This document shows, piece after piece, positions 23,431 through 31,650 of a DNA stretch of 54,644 bases. The stretch covers positions 1 to 54,644 of the forward strand of contig JAHDOA010000021.1 of NCBI GenBank assembly GCA_018435055.1, written 5' to 3'. The notes beneath the pieces are model-generated. The model did no database searches, was not told the DNA's origin, and was given only the letters and a program-made list of their open reading frames with translations. The DNA is from Pelotomaculum sp. (lineage in GTDB: Bacteria; Bacillota; Desulfotomaculia; Desulfotomaculales; Pelotomaculaceae). A program made the position numbers and the translations under genes. The stretch's first letter is position 1, and the number at the start of each line of letters is the position of its first letter.

Positions 23431-23883
23431 ATGTACTATTTCGCTTACGGCAGCAACTTACACAAAGAACAGATGATGAGCCGCTGCCCGGATTCAGTGC
23501 CGGTGGCTAGGGTAAAACTAAATGGCTACCAACTGGCCTTTAACCGGGTGGCGGATATTATGGAAGAAGAACAGGCGGTAACCTGGGGTGCTATCTACAC
23601 TGTTTTCCCAGAGGATCTTAAAAACCTTGACCGCTACGAAGGCTATCCCAATCTTTACGACAAAATACCGGTGGCGGTAAAAGACGATCAGGGAAACAGC
23701 TACCAGGCCTTTGCCTATGTGCTGACCATTAAAGGTTTGAACGAACCCAGCGATGGCTATTACCACATCATTAAAGAGGGTTACCGAGATTGGAGAATAC
23801 CCCAAAAACCACTGCGGGAAGCCTTAAAACAAAGCCGTTTAAGCGCCCCTGTTGGCCACAGCGAAGGGTTATGGCGGCAGTAG
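23431..23883 (+). CDS. Gamma-glutamylcyclotransferase-like protein (GGCT/AIG2 fold)
   Basis: A 150-residue enzyme. YYFAYGSNLHKEQMMSRCP is the diagnostic N-terminal motif; WGAIYTVFPEDLKNLDRYEG carries the catalytic Glu after LDRY. GGCT proteins release 5-oxoproline from gamma-glutamyl amides. Paired with an amidoligase it could trim, recycle or reverse the modification. GAAGGGGG precedes ATG 23431, which excludes the earlier in-frame ATG 23407 in the leader. The chain is of normal length for the family. Confidence 0.85.
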   Translation: MYYFAYGSNLHKEQMMSRCPDSVPVARVKLNGYQLAFNRVADIMEEEQAVTWGAIYTVFPEDLKNLDRYEGYPNLYDKIPVAVKDDQGNSYQAFAYVLTIKGLNEPSDGYYHIIKEGYRDWRIPQKPLREALKQSRLSAPVGHSEGLWRQ

Positions 23884-23945
23884 GGGTAAAGGGTTCGGGT
23901 GCCGGGAATGAAGCCAAAACAGGGCGAATTTAGGGGGCAATTTGA

Positions 23946-24152
23946 TTGGATAAATTCTTTTCCCAAAGATACTGCGATCGGTGCGGCGGGGATTTAAAGG
24001 GTGGCCGGACAATGTCCGCCTTTAATTTGGATTGCATCTGCATGGATTGCAAGGCCAAAGAAAAACAGGATAAGGATTACGACAAAGCGGTACAGGCTGA
24101 TATTGAAGCGATAAAAAAGGGGAATTACAACTTTCCGGGTATCCGCAAATAA
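23946..24152 (+). CDS. Small zinc-ribbon protein of the amidoligase cluster
   Basis: A 68-residue protein with CDRCGGDLKGGRTMS and CICMDCKAKE, four paired cysteines that should bind zinc, followed by a charged tail ending in KKGNYNFPGIRK. The same type of small protein is, as far as I recall, common beside phage and plasmid amidoligases. The TTG start at 23946 follows AGGGGGC. Its stop codon overlaps the first base of leader copy 4. Confidence 0.65.
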   Translation: MDKFFSQRYCDRCGGDLKGGRTMSAFNLDCICMDCKAKEKQDKDYDKAVQADIEAIKKGNYNFPGIRK

Positions 24153-24223
24153 CCCTTGCTATTATGTGTGTTCTGAGTGATGTATAGACATGCCGAAAGG
24201 CACACTACCTTCAAGGGGGTTTT
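24151..24223 (+). promoter_or_regulatory. Repeated structured leader, copy 4
   Basis: Outer AACCC (24151-24155) and GGGTT (24217-24221), conserved TTGCTATT, inner GTGTG/CACAC (24166-24170 with 24201-24205) plus TTC/GAA, and conserved GAGTGATGTATAGACATGCC. The 5' half is nearly identical to copy 2, but the 3' arm is interrupted and longer. Confidence 0.7.
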
Positions 24224-24226
24224 ACC

Positions 24227-24436
24227 ATGACAACCAAGCTTCACATCGGCCAGACAGTTTTAAACTTCGGGGTAATCGCCAAGGTTGCCGGTTTCCACGA
24301 GGTAACAGGCGACCCCATTCTGCGGCCACTTTGGAATGACGGCACCACTTGGATCGCAGACGCCGCTAAATGCGAGCCGCTGGATGAAACCGGCGAAACC
24401 CTACGGCACAAAAACGGGCTGGTGTGTTTCGGATAA
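24227..24436 (+). CDS. Small conserved protein ending the amidoligase cluster
   Basis: A 69-residue beta-rich protein (KLHIGQTVLNFGVIAKVAGF, then HEVTGDPILRPL and TTWIADAAKCEP), which looks like a compact barrel such as an SH3-like fold. The AAGGGGG ribosome site is part of leader copy 4. I cannot assign a function. It is the last accessory gene before the terminase operon and is followed by a terminator-like hairpin. Confidence 0.65.
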   Translation: MTTKLHIGQTVLNFGVIAKVAGFHEVTGDPILRPLWNDGTTWIADAAKCEPLDETGETLRHKNGLVCFG

Positions 24437-24460
24437 CCCGAGACACCAGATACTTTCAAG

Positions 24461-24485
24461 GAGCTTTCAATTGAAGGCTCTTTTT
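24461..24485 (+). terminator. Terminator or attenuator before small terminase
   Basis: GAGCTTTCAA pairs with TTGAAGGCTC (one G-U) and is followed by TTTTT; AGGAGGTG for the terminase gene comes right after. Confidence 0.65.
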
Positions 24486-24505
24486 CTTATAGGAGGTGAA
24501 AAGCT

Positions 24506-24979
24506 ATGGCGACACGGGGAAGAAAACCCAAACCAACCGCACTCAAAGTGTTAGAAGGCAACCCCGGCAAAAGGCCGTTAAATGAAAACGAACCCAAGCC
24601 TGAAAACAAGGCACCCCGCTGCCCGTCATGGCTAGAGCAAGAGGCCAAAAATGAATGGAGGCGGATGAGTAAAACCTTAGAAGCTATGGGGCTTTTGACC
24701 CAAGTGGATAAAGCTGCCTTTGCCGGGTACTGCCAGGCCTATGCCCGGTGGAAGGAAGCTGAAGAATTTTTATCTAAACACGGCACCATCTTTAAAACCC
24801 CGTCCGGGTACATTCAGCAAGTGCCCCAGGTGTCTATTGCCCAAACATACTTGAAAGTGATGAAGGACTTCTGTTCTGAATTTGGTTTGACACCGGCGGC
24901 AAGAACTAGAATCAGGGTGGGCACTGAGGCAGTAAACACTGATGACCCCATGGAAAAGCTGTTAAAAGTAACGAAGTAG
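24506..24979 (+). CDS. Terminase small subunit, P27 family
   Basis: A 157-residue protein with the basic, proline-rich N-terminus RGRKPKPTALKVLEGNPGKR, the LPSWL-type segment CPSWLEQEAKNEWRRMSKTL and the C-terminal GLTPAARTRIRV, all diagnostic for the P27 small terminase of HK97-like phages. It recognises the packaging site and delivers DNA to the large subunit. AGGAGGTGAAAAGCT precedes the ATG. It is the first gene of the morphogenesis operon. Confidence 0.92.
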   Translation: MATRGRKPKPTALKVLEGNPGKRPLNENEPKPENKAPRCPSWLEQEAKNEWRRMSKTLEAMGLLTQVDKAAFAGYCQAYARWKEAEEFLSKHGTIFKTPSGYIQQVPQVSIAQTYLKVMKDFCSEFGLTPAARTRIRVGTEAVNTDDPMEKLLKVTK

Positions 24980-25008
24980 GAGGTCTTTTTTAATCGGAGG
25001 TGATGCCC

Positions 25009-26565
25009 TTGCTCTACAGCGAAGAAAAGGTAAATCACGTTGTCGACTTTATTCGACAGCTAAAACACACAAAAGGTAAATGGGTAGGACAGCCTTTTGA
25101 ATTAATTCCATGGGAAGTAGATTTAATTAAAAAAGCGTTTGGTACCTTGAGGGAAAACGGCACTCGGCAATACAGGACCGTATATGCAGAAATTGGAAAG
25201 AAGAATGGAAAATCTGAACTCGCTGCCGCCATCGCTCTATATATGCTTTTAGCGGATGGGGAGCCAAACGCCGAGGTCTATGTAGCAGCTTGTGACCGGC
25301 AGCAGGCCAGCATAATTTTCAACACCAGTGTTAATTTTGTGGAGGGGAACAAAACCCTTTCCAGGGTAACCAAAACAATAATGTCCACTAAAAGAATTGT
25401 CTACCCCAGAACCGGCAGTTTTTATCAGGTGCTGAGTTCCGATGTAAAATCCAAATCAGGACTTAACCCCTCCTGTGTCATCTTAGATGAAATTTGGACT
25501 TACCCTAATCCAGACCTAGCCAAGATGCTAACCACCGGTTCCGGTGATGCCAGGGAGCAGCCCCTGTTCATATATTTAACTACCGCTGGTAACAAACTGC
25601 AGGGCTATGGCTGGGAGATGCACTGCAAGGCTAAAGACATTTTAGCCGGTAGAAGAGTTGACCCCACCTTCTTGCCTATTATTTACGGTTTGGAAGAAGG
25701 GGACGATTGGGAAGACGAAGTTAACTGGTATAAAGCCAATCCCAGCTTGGGTTATACCATTCAGATAGAGCGGGTAAGAGAGCATTTCTTACAGGCCAAA
25801 CAAGACCCGGCTGAGGAAGCATTATTCAAACAGCTGCGTCTTAATATGTGGCTGAAACAGCAAATAAAATGGATGCCCATGGACACTTGGGAAAAATGCG
25901 CTCACCCGGTAGACCCGGAACAGCTGAAGGGCAGGGTTTGCTTCGGTGGTCTGGACTTATCTAGTTCCATCGACATCACCGCCTTTGTGTTAGTGTTTCC
26001 ACCGGCGGATGATGATGATAAATATTACGTCCTGCCCTACTTCTGGTTACCTGAGGAAACATTAGATTTGCGGGTGCGGCGGGACCATGTACCTTACGAT
26101 ATTTGGAAAGGGCAAGGATTCCTATTAACCACCGAAGGCAATGTAATCCACTACGGATTTATTGAGAAATTCATCGAAGAACTGGGCCAGGATTACAACA
26201 TCCAGGAGATCGCCTTTGACCGCTGGGGTGCAGTGCAGATGGTGCAAAACCTGGAGGGCGCAGGCTTTACCGTTGTTCCCTTCGGCCAGGGCTTTAAGGA
26301 TATGAGTCCACCCACCAAAGAGCTGATGAAGCTGACCTTAGAAAAAAGAATCGCCCACGGTGGCCACCCGGTATTATCTTGGATGATGGACAATATTCAT
26401 ATCCGTACCGACCCCGCCGGTAATATTAAACCGGATAAAGCAAAATCAACGGAGAAGATTGACGGTGCGGTGGCCGTGATCATGGCGCTAGACCGGTGTA
26501 TCCGGAATGAAGGGGTGAGCAAAGATAAATCGGTCTATGATGAGCGGGGGCTAGTAGTGTTTTGA
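25009..26565 (+). CDS. Terminase large subunit
   Basis: A 518-residue packaging motor. The ATPase domain has the Walker A-like EIGKKNGKSELAAA near residue 65 and Walker B CVILDEIW near 155, and the nuclease domain has FGGLDLSSSIDITAFVLVF near 305 and the IAFDRWGA region near 400. I prefer TTG 25009 because CGGAGG lies 8 nt before it, whereas the in-frame ATG 25003 and GTG 25000 touch that ribosome site. It cuts concatemers and drives DNA through the portal. Normally portal follows directly; here a cargo gene intervenes. Confidence 0.93.
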   Translation: MLYSEEKVNHVVDFIRQLKHTKGKWVGQPFELIPWEVDLIKKAFGTLRENGTRQYRTVYAEIGKKNGKSELAAAIALYMLLADGEPNAEVYVAACDRQQASIIFNTSVNFVEGNKTLSRVTKTIMSTKRIVYPRTGSFYQVLSSDVKSKSGLNPSCVILDEIWTYPNPDLAKMLTTGSGDAREQPLFIYLTTAGNKLQGYGWEMHCKAKDILAGRRVDPTFLPIIYGLEEGDDWEDEVNWYKANPSLGYTIQIERVREHFLQAKQDPAEEALFKQLRLNMWLKQQIKWMPMDTWEKCAHPVDPEQLKGRVCFGGLDLSSSIDITAFVLVFPPADDDDKYYVLPYFWLPEETLDLRVRRDHVPYDIWKGQGFLLTTEGNVIHYGFIEKFIEELGQDYNIQEIAFDRWGAVQMVQNLEGAGFTVVPFGQGFKDMSPPTKELMKLTLEKRIAHGGHPVLSWMMDNIHIRTDPAGNIKPDKAKSTEKIDGAVAVIMALDRCIRNEGVSKDKSVYDERGLVVF

Positions 26566-26652
26566 TGGTAACACCTTCCAACATCCGATATAATGAAATA
26601 TAGTTCTAACAGTGAACTATGCGCAAAAATAAAGGATGGGAGGTGTGCATTT

Positions 26653-27441
26653 ATGAACCTTGAAGAAAAGGAAATAAAGCAAGAATTGAAACGTTTTACG
26701 GGAGACGCCCCGCTTTTATATTTGAAACATGCAAAAGGAAAAGAATGGGCTGAGGACTTGTATAATGGGAAGCTATTTATGAATACTGTCAAGTTTTTTA
26801 GAGAACTAGAGGAAAAAACGGGGAAAAGGGGACAGGGTGACCGGCATGAATTATTGCAACGCCTTAAGCTAACAAATGGTCGTATTATCAATAATGATAC
26901 AAATGAGGTATTTCTAGAGTTTTCTGCCGCAAATGCCACAATAGAAATAAAAGGAGACCAAGATAAATATCTGTATTGTATTTCAGGAATAACAATAGAT
27001 GACCTTGAATTATCAGGATTGGGTAAATCTTCAGTTGAGTTTAAGCTACCGTTTACAGAGCAGCTTATTGAAAGTCTTAAAAAGGACTTTGGGGAACATG
27101 TAGTATTAGTAAGCGGGCCAGGATTCAGACAAAAGATTAATAATTTGATTAACGAGGGAAAGGTGCAGGCAGTTTTTGGAAAGGTTAAGTATTGTGAGCC
27201 TAACACATTGCAAAGGATGGAGGCTTTTAATACTTTTTCGGCAGAGAGATTTTTATATAAAGATATCGATTTAGCTTATCAGAAAGAATACAGGTTAGCA
27301 GTGGGCAAAGAATTTGTGAAGGACAATTATTTCAACATAGGGTCCCTTAAAGATATTTCATATATCTGTAAGATTGATGATCTTGTGAATTATAGAGGGC
27401 GTTTCGATGTTGCTTGGGAAAAGAATACAAATAATAAATAA
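26653..27441 (+). CDS. Cargo gene of unknown function, DUF2971-like
   Basis: A 262-residue protein inserted between terminase and portal, clearly more AT-rich than its neighbours. PLLYLKHAKGKEWAEDLYNG followed by KLFMNTVKFFRELEE, a later GDRHE and, near the C-terminus, YQKEYRLAVGKEF follow the general layout of DUF2971-type proteins (short N-terminal repeat, then a KEYRL strand); the resemblance is distant. A TATAAT at 26589 may be its -10 box, although no good -35 is seen. GGGAGGTG precedes ATG 26653, and a strong terminator follows. A superinfection or lysogeny role is plausible but unproven. Confidence 0.6.
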   Translation: MNLEEKEIKQELKRFTGDAPLLYLKHAKGKEWAEDLYNGKLFMNTVKFFRELEEKTGKRGQGDRHELLQRLKLTNGRIINNDTNEVFLEFSAANATIEIKGDQDKYLYCISGITIDDLELSGLGKSSVEFKLPFTEQLIESLKKDFGEHVVLVSGPGFRQKINNLINEGKVQAVFGKVKYCEPNTLQRMEAFNTFSAERFLYKDIDLAYQKEYRLAVGKEFVKDNYFNIGSLKDISYICKIDDLVNYRGRFDVAWEKNTNNK

Positions 27442-27450
27442 ACGCCACAG

Positions 27451-27476
27451 AGCACCTAATTCCAGGGTGCTTTTTT
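27451..27476 (+). terminator. Terminator of the 26653 cargo gene
   Basis: AGCACC pairs with GGGTGCT around an 8-nt loop and is followed by six T. It should block some readthrough into the portal gene. Confidence 0.8.
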
Positions 27477-27503
27477 CATGCCCATTTTTAAGGAGGTGAG
27501 ATT

Positions 27504-28739
27504 CTGAAAATACCTATCCTGTCCAACTTGTTTAAGTCCAGAGCCAGTCCTAGAAACAGCTTCTGGCAAAACAGTTATGCCTTTTTCTTTGGCCCTACGC
27601 CAAGCGGTAAAACCGTTAACGAGCGCACGGCCATGGCTACCTCAGCAGTTTATGCCTGTGTGCGAGTGTTATCGGAAACCATCGCTTCCCTGCCCCTCCA
27701 TGTTTACCGGCGCACCGGGCAAGGCAAGGAAAAGGCTATGGATCATAACCTTTACTACCTGCTCCATGACGAGCCTAACCCCGAGATGACTTCATTTGTG
27801 TTCAGAGAAACACTGATGGGTCATCTTTTACTTTGGGGCAATGCTTACGCCCAGATTATTCGGGATGGCAGGGGGAAAGTTATCGGTTTGTATCCCCTGT
27901 TACCCGACCGCATGGAAGTGGGCCGCAATGAGCAAGGGGAACTATACTACCGCTACCAAAAGGAAGGCCGGGAATATTTACTCCGCCGGGAAGAAGTACT
28001 GCACATTCCGGGTCTCAGCTTTGACGGTTTGGTGGGCTACTCCCCTATTGCCATGGCTAAAAATGCCATCGGAATGGCACTGGCCACAGAAGAATACGGC
28101 TCTAAACTGTTTGCCAACGATGCCCGGCCCAGTGTGGTATTAGAACACCCCGGAATATTAAAAGACCCGGCTAAAATCCGTGACAGCTGGAATCAGATCT
28201 ACCGGGGCAGCGAAAATGCACACAAGGTGGCGGTGCTGGAAGAAGGGATGAGTGTTAAAACATTAAGCATGCCACCAGAGCAGGCTCAGTTTTTAGAGAC
28301 CCGGAAATTTCAAATTGAGGAAATCTGTCGGATATTTAGGGTGCCCCCTCACCTAATCGCAAGCTTGGAACGGGCGACCTTTAGCAACATTGAGAGCCAA
28401 AGTATTAGTTTTATTGATAATACGATTGTTCCCTGGGTTTCACGCTTCGAACAGGCCATGCAAAAGGCTTTGTTCTTCGGTGAAGAAAAAAGGCAATATC
28501 TAATCAAGTTTAACCTAAACGGCAGGTTGCGTGGAGATGCCCAATCCCGTGCTGCTTTTTACCAGACCATGCGGCAAAATGGCATCATGTCAGCGAATGA
28601 CATCCGAGAGCTTGAATCCATGAACTTAATTCCGGATGAGCTAGGCGGAAATAAATATTTAGTCAACGGAAATTTTGTAGATATGGCTGATGCGGGGGCT
28701 TGGACTGAAAAATACAGAAAGGAGGACACCGATGAATAA
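27504..28739 (+). CDS. Portal protein, CTG start
   Basis: A 411-residue HK97-type portal that forms the dodecameric DNA entry ring. Markers are NERTAMATSAVYACVRVLSE, DEPNPEMTSFVFRETLMGHL and FRVPPHLIASLERATFSN. The frame is open only from 27492; the sole starts near the excellent AGGAGGTGAG (27490-27499) are ATT 27501 and CTG 27504, giving (M)KIPILSNLFKS, the usual portal N-terminus. The TTG at 27528 is 28 nt from that site and would lose this segment. I therefore call CTG 27504. It overlaps the protease gene by 8 bp. Confidence 0.9.
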   Translation: MKIPILSNLFKSRASPRNSFWQNSYAFFFGPTPSGKTVNERTAMATSAVYACVRVLSETIASLPLHVYRRTGQGKEKAMDHNLYYLLHDEPNPEMTSFVFRETLMGHLLLWGNAYAQIIRDGRGKVIGLYPLLPDRMEVGRNEQGELYYRYQKEGREYLLRREEVLHIPGLSFDGLVGYSPIAMAKNAIGMALATEEYGSKLFANDARPSVVLEHPGILKDPAKIRDSWNQIYRGSENAHKVAVLEEGMSVKTLSMPPEQAQFLETRKFQIEEICRIFRVPPHLIASLERATFSNIESQSISFIDNTIVPWVSRFEQAMQKALFFGEEKRQYLIKFNLNGRLRGDAQSRAAFYQTMRQNGIMSANDIRELESMNLIPDELGGNKYLVNGNFVDMADAGAWTEKYRKEDTDE

Positions 28740-29433
28740 ATTCTGGAACTGGATTAAAAACGAAGGGGAAAGAACCCTTTACTTGGACGGCTACATTGCC
28801 CCGGAGAGCTGGTTCGATGATGAAGTAAGCCCCAAGGAATTTAAAGCCGAATTAGAAGCAGCGACCGGTGATATCGCCGTCTGGATTAACTCCCCAGGGG
28901 GTGATTTTTTTGCCGCCAGTCAAATCTACACTATGCTAAAAGATTACAGCGGCAAGGTCACGGTCAAGATTGACGGGATTGCTGCTAGTGCTGCTGCTGT
29001 CATTGCCATGGCCGGGGATGAAGTGCTAATGTCTCCTACGGCAATGCTGATGGTGCATAATCCGTCAACTTTCGTTTGGGGCGAAGAAGCGGATATGCAA
29101 AAGGGTATTGAGATGTTAGCGGAAGTAAAAGAAGCCATCATTAATGCCTTTGAAGCTAAGACGGGACTGGAGCGAAAACAGATCGCTAAGATGATGAACG
29201 CTGAGACCTGGTTTAGTGCCAATAAAGCAGTGGAGCTTGGTTTTGCTGATGAAATTCTCTATAGCGAACCGCCACCTCAGGTCACTGACTTCATGTTTGA
29301 CCGGGTAACGGTAGTCAATGCGCTGTTGCAGAAACTGCCTGTCAAGGAAAGACCCAAACCGGTAATCACCAGTAACAACGGGGTTTCATACGAACAGCTA
29401 ATTAAACGGCTGGAATTAATAAAAGGGAGGTAA
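28732..29433 (+). CDS. ClpP-like head maturation protease
   Basis: A 233-residue S14-type protease that trims the capsid scaffold. The catalytic Ser is in GIAASAAAVIAMAGD (about residue 86) and His in MLMVHNPST (about 109); the oxyanion strand WINSPGGDFFAAS precedes them. ATG 28732 with AAAGGAGG 7 nt upstream is clearly the start. It sits between portal and major capsid, the standard HK97-like order. Confidence 0.93.
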   Translation: MNKFWNWIKNEGERTLYLDGYIAPESWFDDEVSPKEFKAELEAATGDIAVWINSPGGDFFAASQIYTMLKDYSGKVTVKIDGIAASAAAVIAMAGDEVLMSPTAMLMVHNPSTFVWGEEADMQKGIEMLAEVKEAIINAFEAKTGLERKQIAKMMNAETWFSANKAVELGFADEILYSEPPPQVTDFMFDRVTVVNALLQKLPVKERPKPVITSNNGVSYEQLIKRLELIKGR

Positions 29434-29439
29434 TATACC

Positions 29440-30624
29440 ATGAGTAAAATTATCGAACTGCGGGAAAAGCGGGCTAAAGTATGGGAACAGGCCAAGGCCT
29501 TCCTGGATGAGAAGCGGGGAGAAAACGGCCTCTTGTCGGCTGAGGACACCACCACCTACGAAAAGATGGAAACCGAAGTTGTCAATTTAGGTAAAGAGAT
29601 TGAACGCTTGGAGCGTCAGGCCTCCATTGACCTTGAGCTTTCCAAGGCCACCAGCACGGTATTAAAAACTATTCCTGGTGATGAGCCTAAAGGCCGGGCT
29701 TCCAATGAATACGATAAGGCCTTCTGGCAGTACATGCGCAATCGCAATAGCTTTGATGTGCAAAACTCTTTAAAAATCGGCGGTGACGGCACCGAAGGCG
29801 GGTATTTAGTTCCGGATGAGTTTGAACGTACCTTGATCGAAGCCCTGGAAGAAGAAAACGTCATGCGCACCCTGGCTAAAGTAATTACCACCTCTACGGG
29901 AGATAGGAAAATCCCAGTGGTAGCTTCCAAAGGTGTGGCCACTTGGGTGGATGAAGAAGGGCCTTATCAGGATAAAGATGATGCTTTTGACCAGGTATCC
30001 ATCGGGGCCTACAAGGTAGCCACCATGATCAAGGTATCTGAGGAACTATTAAACGACAGCGTCTTTAACCTGGAAAGCTACATTGCTAAGGAGTTCGCCC
30101 GCCGTATCGGAGCCAAGGAAGAAGAAGCCTTTTTAATCGGTGATGGCGAAGGGAAACCCACCGGCATCTTTGACAATGACAGTGGCGGGGAGATTGGAGC
30201 AACCACTGCCGGGGCTACTCTTAAAGCGGATGAGGTTTTCGACCTCTTTTATTCCCTGAAGGCTCCTTACCGCAAAAAGGCTGTCTTTATCATGAACGAT
30301 GCCACCGTGAAGGAAATCAGGAAACTAAAAGACGGTAACGGTGTGTACCTATGGCAGCCGTCTTTAACTGCAGGTGACCCGGACACTTTGTTAAACCGCC
30401 CCGTCAAGACCTCGGCCTATGTGCCTACCATTGCCGCCGGGGAAAAAGTAATTGCTTTCGGTGATTTCGGCTATTATTGGGTTGCTGACCGCCAAGGCCG
30501 TATCTTCCAACGGTTAAATGAGCTCTATGCCGCCACCGGTCAAGTAGGGTTTAGGGCAGCGCAGCGGGTGGACGGCAAGCTGATCCTTAAAGAGGCCATT
30601 AAAATTCTCAAGGTGAAAGCGTAG
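29440..30624 (+). CDS. Major capsid protein, HK97 fold
   Basis: A 394-residue capsid protein. The first 100 residues form a charged helical scaffold (delta) domain starting at SKIIELREKRAKVWEQ, which is removed by the ClpP-like protease. The HK97 core starts near GGYLVPDEFERTLIEALEEE and includes EEAFLIGDGEGKPTGIF and the C-terminal RVDGKLILKEAIKILKV. GGGAGGTAATATACC lies before the ATG. Confidence 0.93.
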   Translation: MSKIIELREKRAKVWEQAKAFLDEKRGENGLLSAEDTTTYEKMETEVVNLGKEIERLERQASIDLELSKATSTVLKTIPGDEPKGRASNEYDKAFWQYMRNRNSFDVQNSLKIGGDGTEGGYLVPDEFERTLIEALEEENVMRTLAKVITTSTGDRKIPVVASKGVATWVDEEGPYQDKDDAFDQVSIGAYKVATMIKVSEELLNDSVFNLESYIAKEFARRIGAKEEEAFLIGDGEGKPTGIFDNDSGGEIGATTAGATLKADEVFDLFYSLKAPYRKKAVFIMNDATVKEIRKLKDGNGVYLWQPSLTAGDPDTLLNRPVKTSAYVPTIAAGEKVIAFGDFGYYWVADRQGRIFQRLNELYAATGQVGFRAAQRVDGKLILKEAIKILKVKA

Positions 30625-30634
30625 GTGACGGCAG

Positions 30635-31321
30635 ATGAGTAATGTTAAAAACTATCACGAACAAGGCGGGAAGAAGTGGGTGGTAGGTGGCCAACTGGAG
30701 ATTACTTCCGGTGGTAAGCTCACCTTCCAAGGAACACAATTAAAACCGGCATTAGGCCAGGTGGATAGTGAAGCCAGCACCATTGCCGCTCTAAAAGAGG
30801 ATTTTAACTCCCTCTTAGGGCGGCTTTTTGCTGCCGGTCTGATGGTGGTGGATAAATCAGCATTGGAAACTGCCATCACTGCGGCTTTGGAACTTTTAGA
30901 TAGTGCAGTGGTTGGCGAGGATGTTGGGGAATATCCGCAAGCTGCCTACGATACTTTTGAGAGCGCCATTGAAGCTGCCCTAGGTGTGGTGGATGATACA
31001 GGTGCTACCCAAAACGAAGTTAGTACTGCGCTTGCAGCATTAACAACTGCGGTATCAACCTTTGAAGCAGCAGTAATCACTGTAGATAAATCTGTTCTTC
31101 GAGCGGCTATTGCTGCCGCTCAAGATATACTGGATGGTGCTGAGGTGGGCTCCGAGCCTGGCCAATATCCGCAAGAGGCTGTTACTGCCTTTGAAACTGC
31201 CATTGGTGCAGCACAGGCAGTAGTGGAAAATGCTGATGCCACCCAAACCGATGTAGACGATGCTGTGACTGATTTAGGCACTGCGGTATCCACCTTTGAA
31301 GCAGCGGTCATCACGGAATAA
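30635..31321 (+). CDS. Head fibre protein with two FIVAR-like repeats
   Basis: A 228-residue capsid decoration protein. The first 75 residues (NVKNYHEQGGKKWVVGGQLE and on to LFAAGLMV) match the head-fibre domain that sits on HK97-type capsids. Two three-helix repeats follow (about 76-152 and 153-228), each with LDSAVVGEDVGEYPQ-type turns and ending in AVSTFEAAVIT. A third copy of this repeat forms the C-terminus of the major tail protein. FIVAR-like repeats occur on cell-surface proteins and may bind host glycans or walls; that role is inference. Confidence 0.8.
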   Translation: MSNVKNYHEQGGKKWVVGGQLEITSGGKLTFQGTQLKPALGQVDSEASTIAALKEDFNSLLGRLFAAGLMVVDKSALETAITAALELLDSAVVGEDVGEYPQAAYDTFESAIEAALGVVDDTGATQNEVSTALAALTTAVSTFEAAVITVDKSVLRAAIAAAQDILDGAEVGSEPGQYPQEAVTAFETAIGAAQAVVENADATQTDVDDAVTDLGTAVSTFEAAVITE

Positions 31322-31342
31322 ACAGCGGGAGGTGGTGAGTGT

Positions 31343-31645
31343 ATGGTGGTAACCCTGGAAGAAGTAAAACTGTATTTAAGGATAGACGGTGATGAGGAAG
31401 ATACACTCATCACTAATTTTATTTCTGTCGCCGAGGAAATCTGCCAGGACATCTTAAGATACCCCTTGTCGGAGTTTGAAGAAATACCGGCGGTAGTCAG
31501 GCAAGCGTTTTTGTACTGTGTGGCCAATCTGTATGAAAAAAGGGAAGGAACCCACTATTATCTTAAAAACGAAGGCGGCGGCATGGCTGAAACCGTAAAT
31601 GTGATGAAACTGATACTGGCAAACCTTCGCCGGGAAAGTTGGTGA
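31343..31645 (+). CDS. Head-tail connector protein (gp6-like)
   Basis: A 100-residue protein of the HK97 gp6/SPP1 gp15 type that forms the ring under the portal. TLEEVKLYLRIDGDEEDTLI is diagnostic, followed by VRQAFLYCVANLYEKREG. GGGAGGTGGTGAGTGT precedes ATG 31343. It is short, with no extra domain, and is followed by the head closure gene after 5 bp. Confidence 0.9.
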   Translation: MVVTLEEVKLYLRIDGDEEDTLITNFISVAEEICQDILRYPLSEFEEIPAVVRQAFLYCVANLYEKREGTHYYLKNEGGGMAETVNVMKLILANLRRESW

Positions 31646-31650
31646 TGTAG

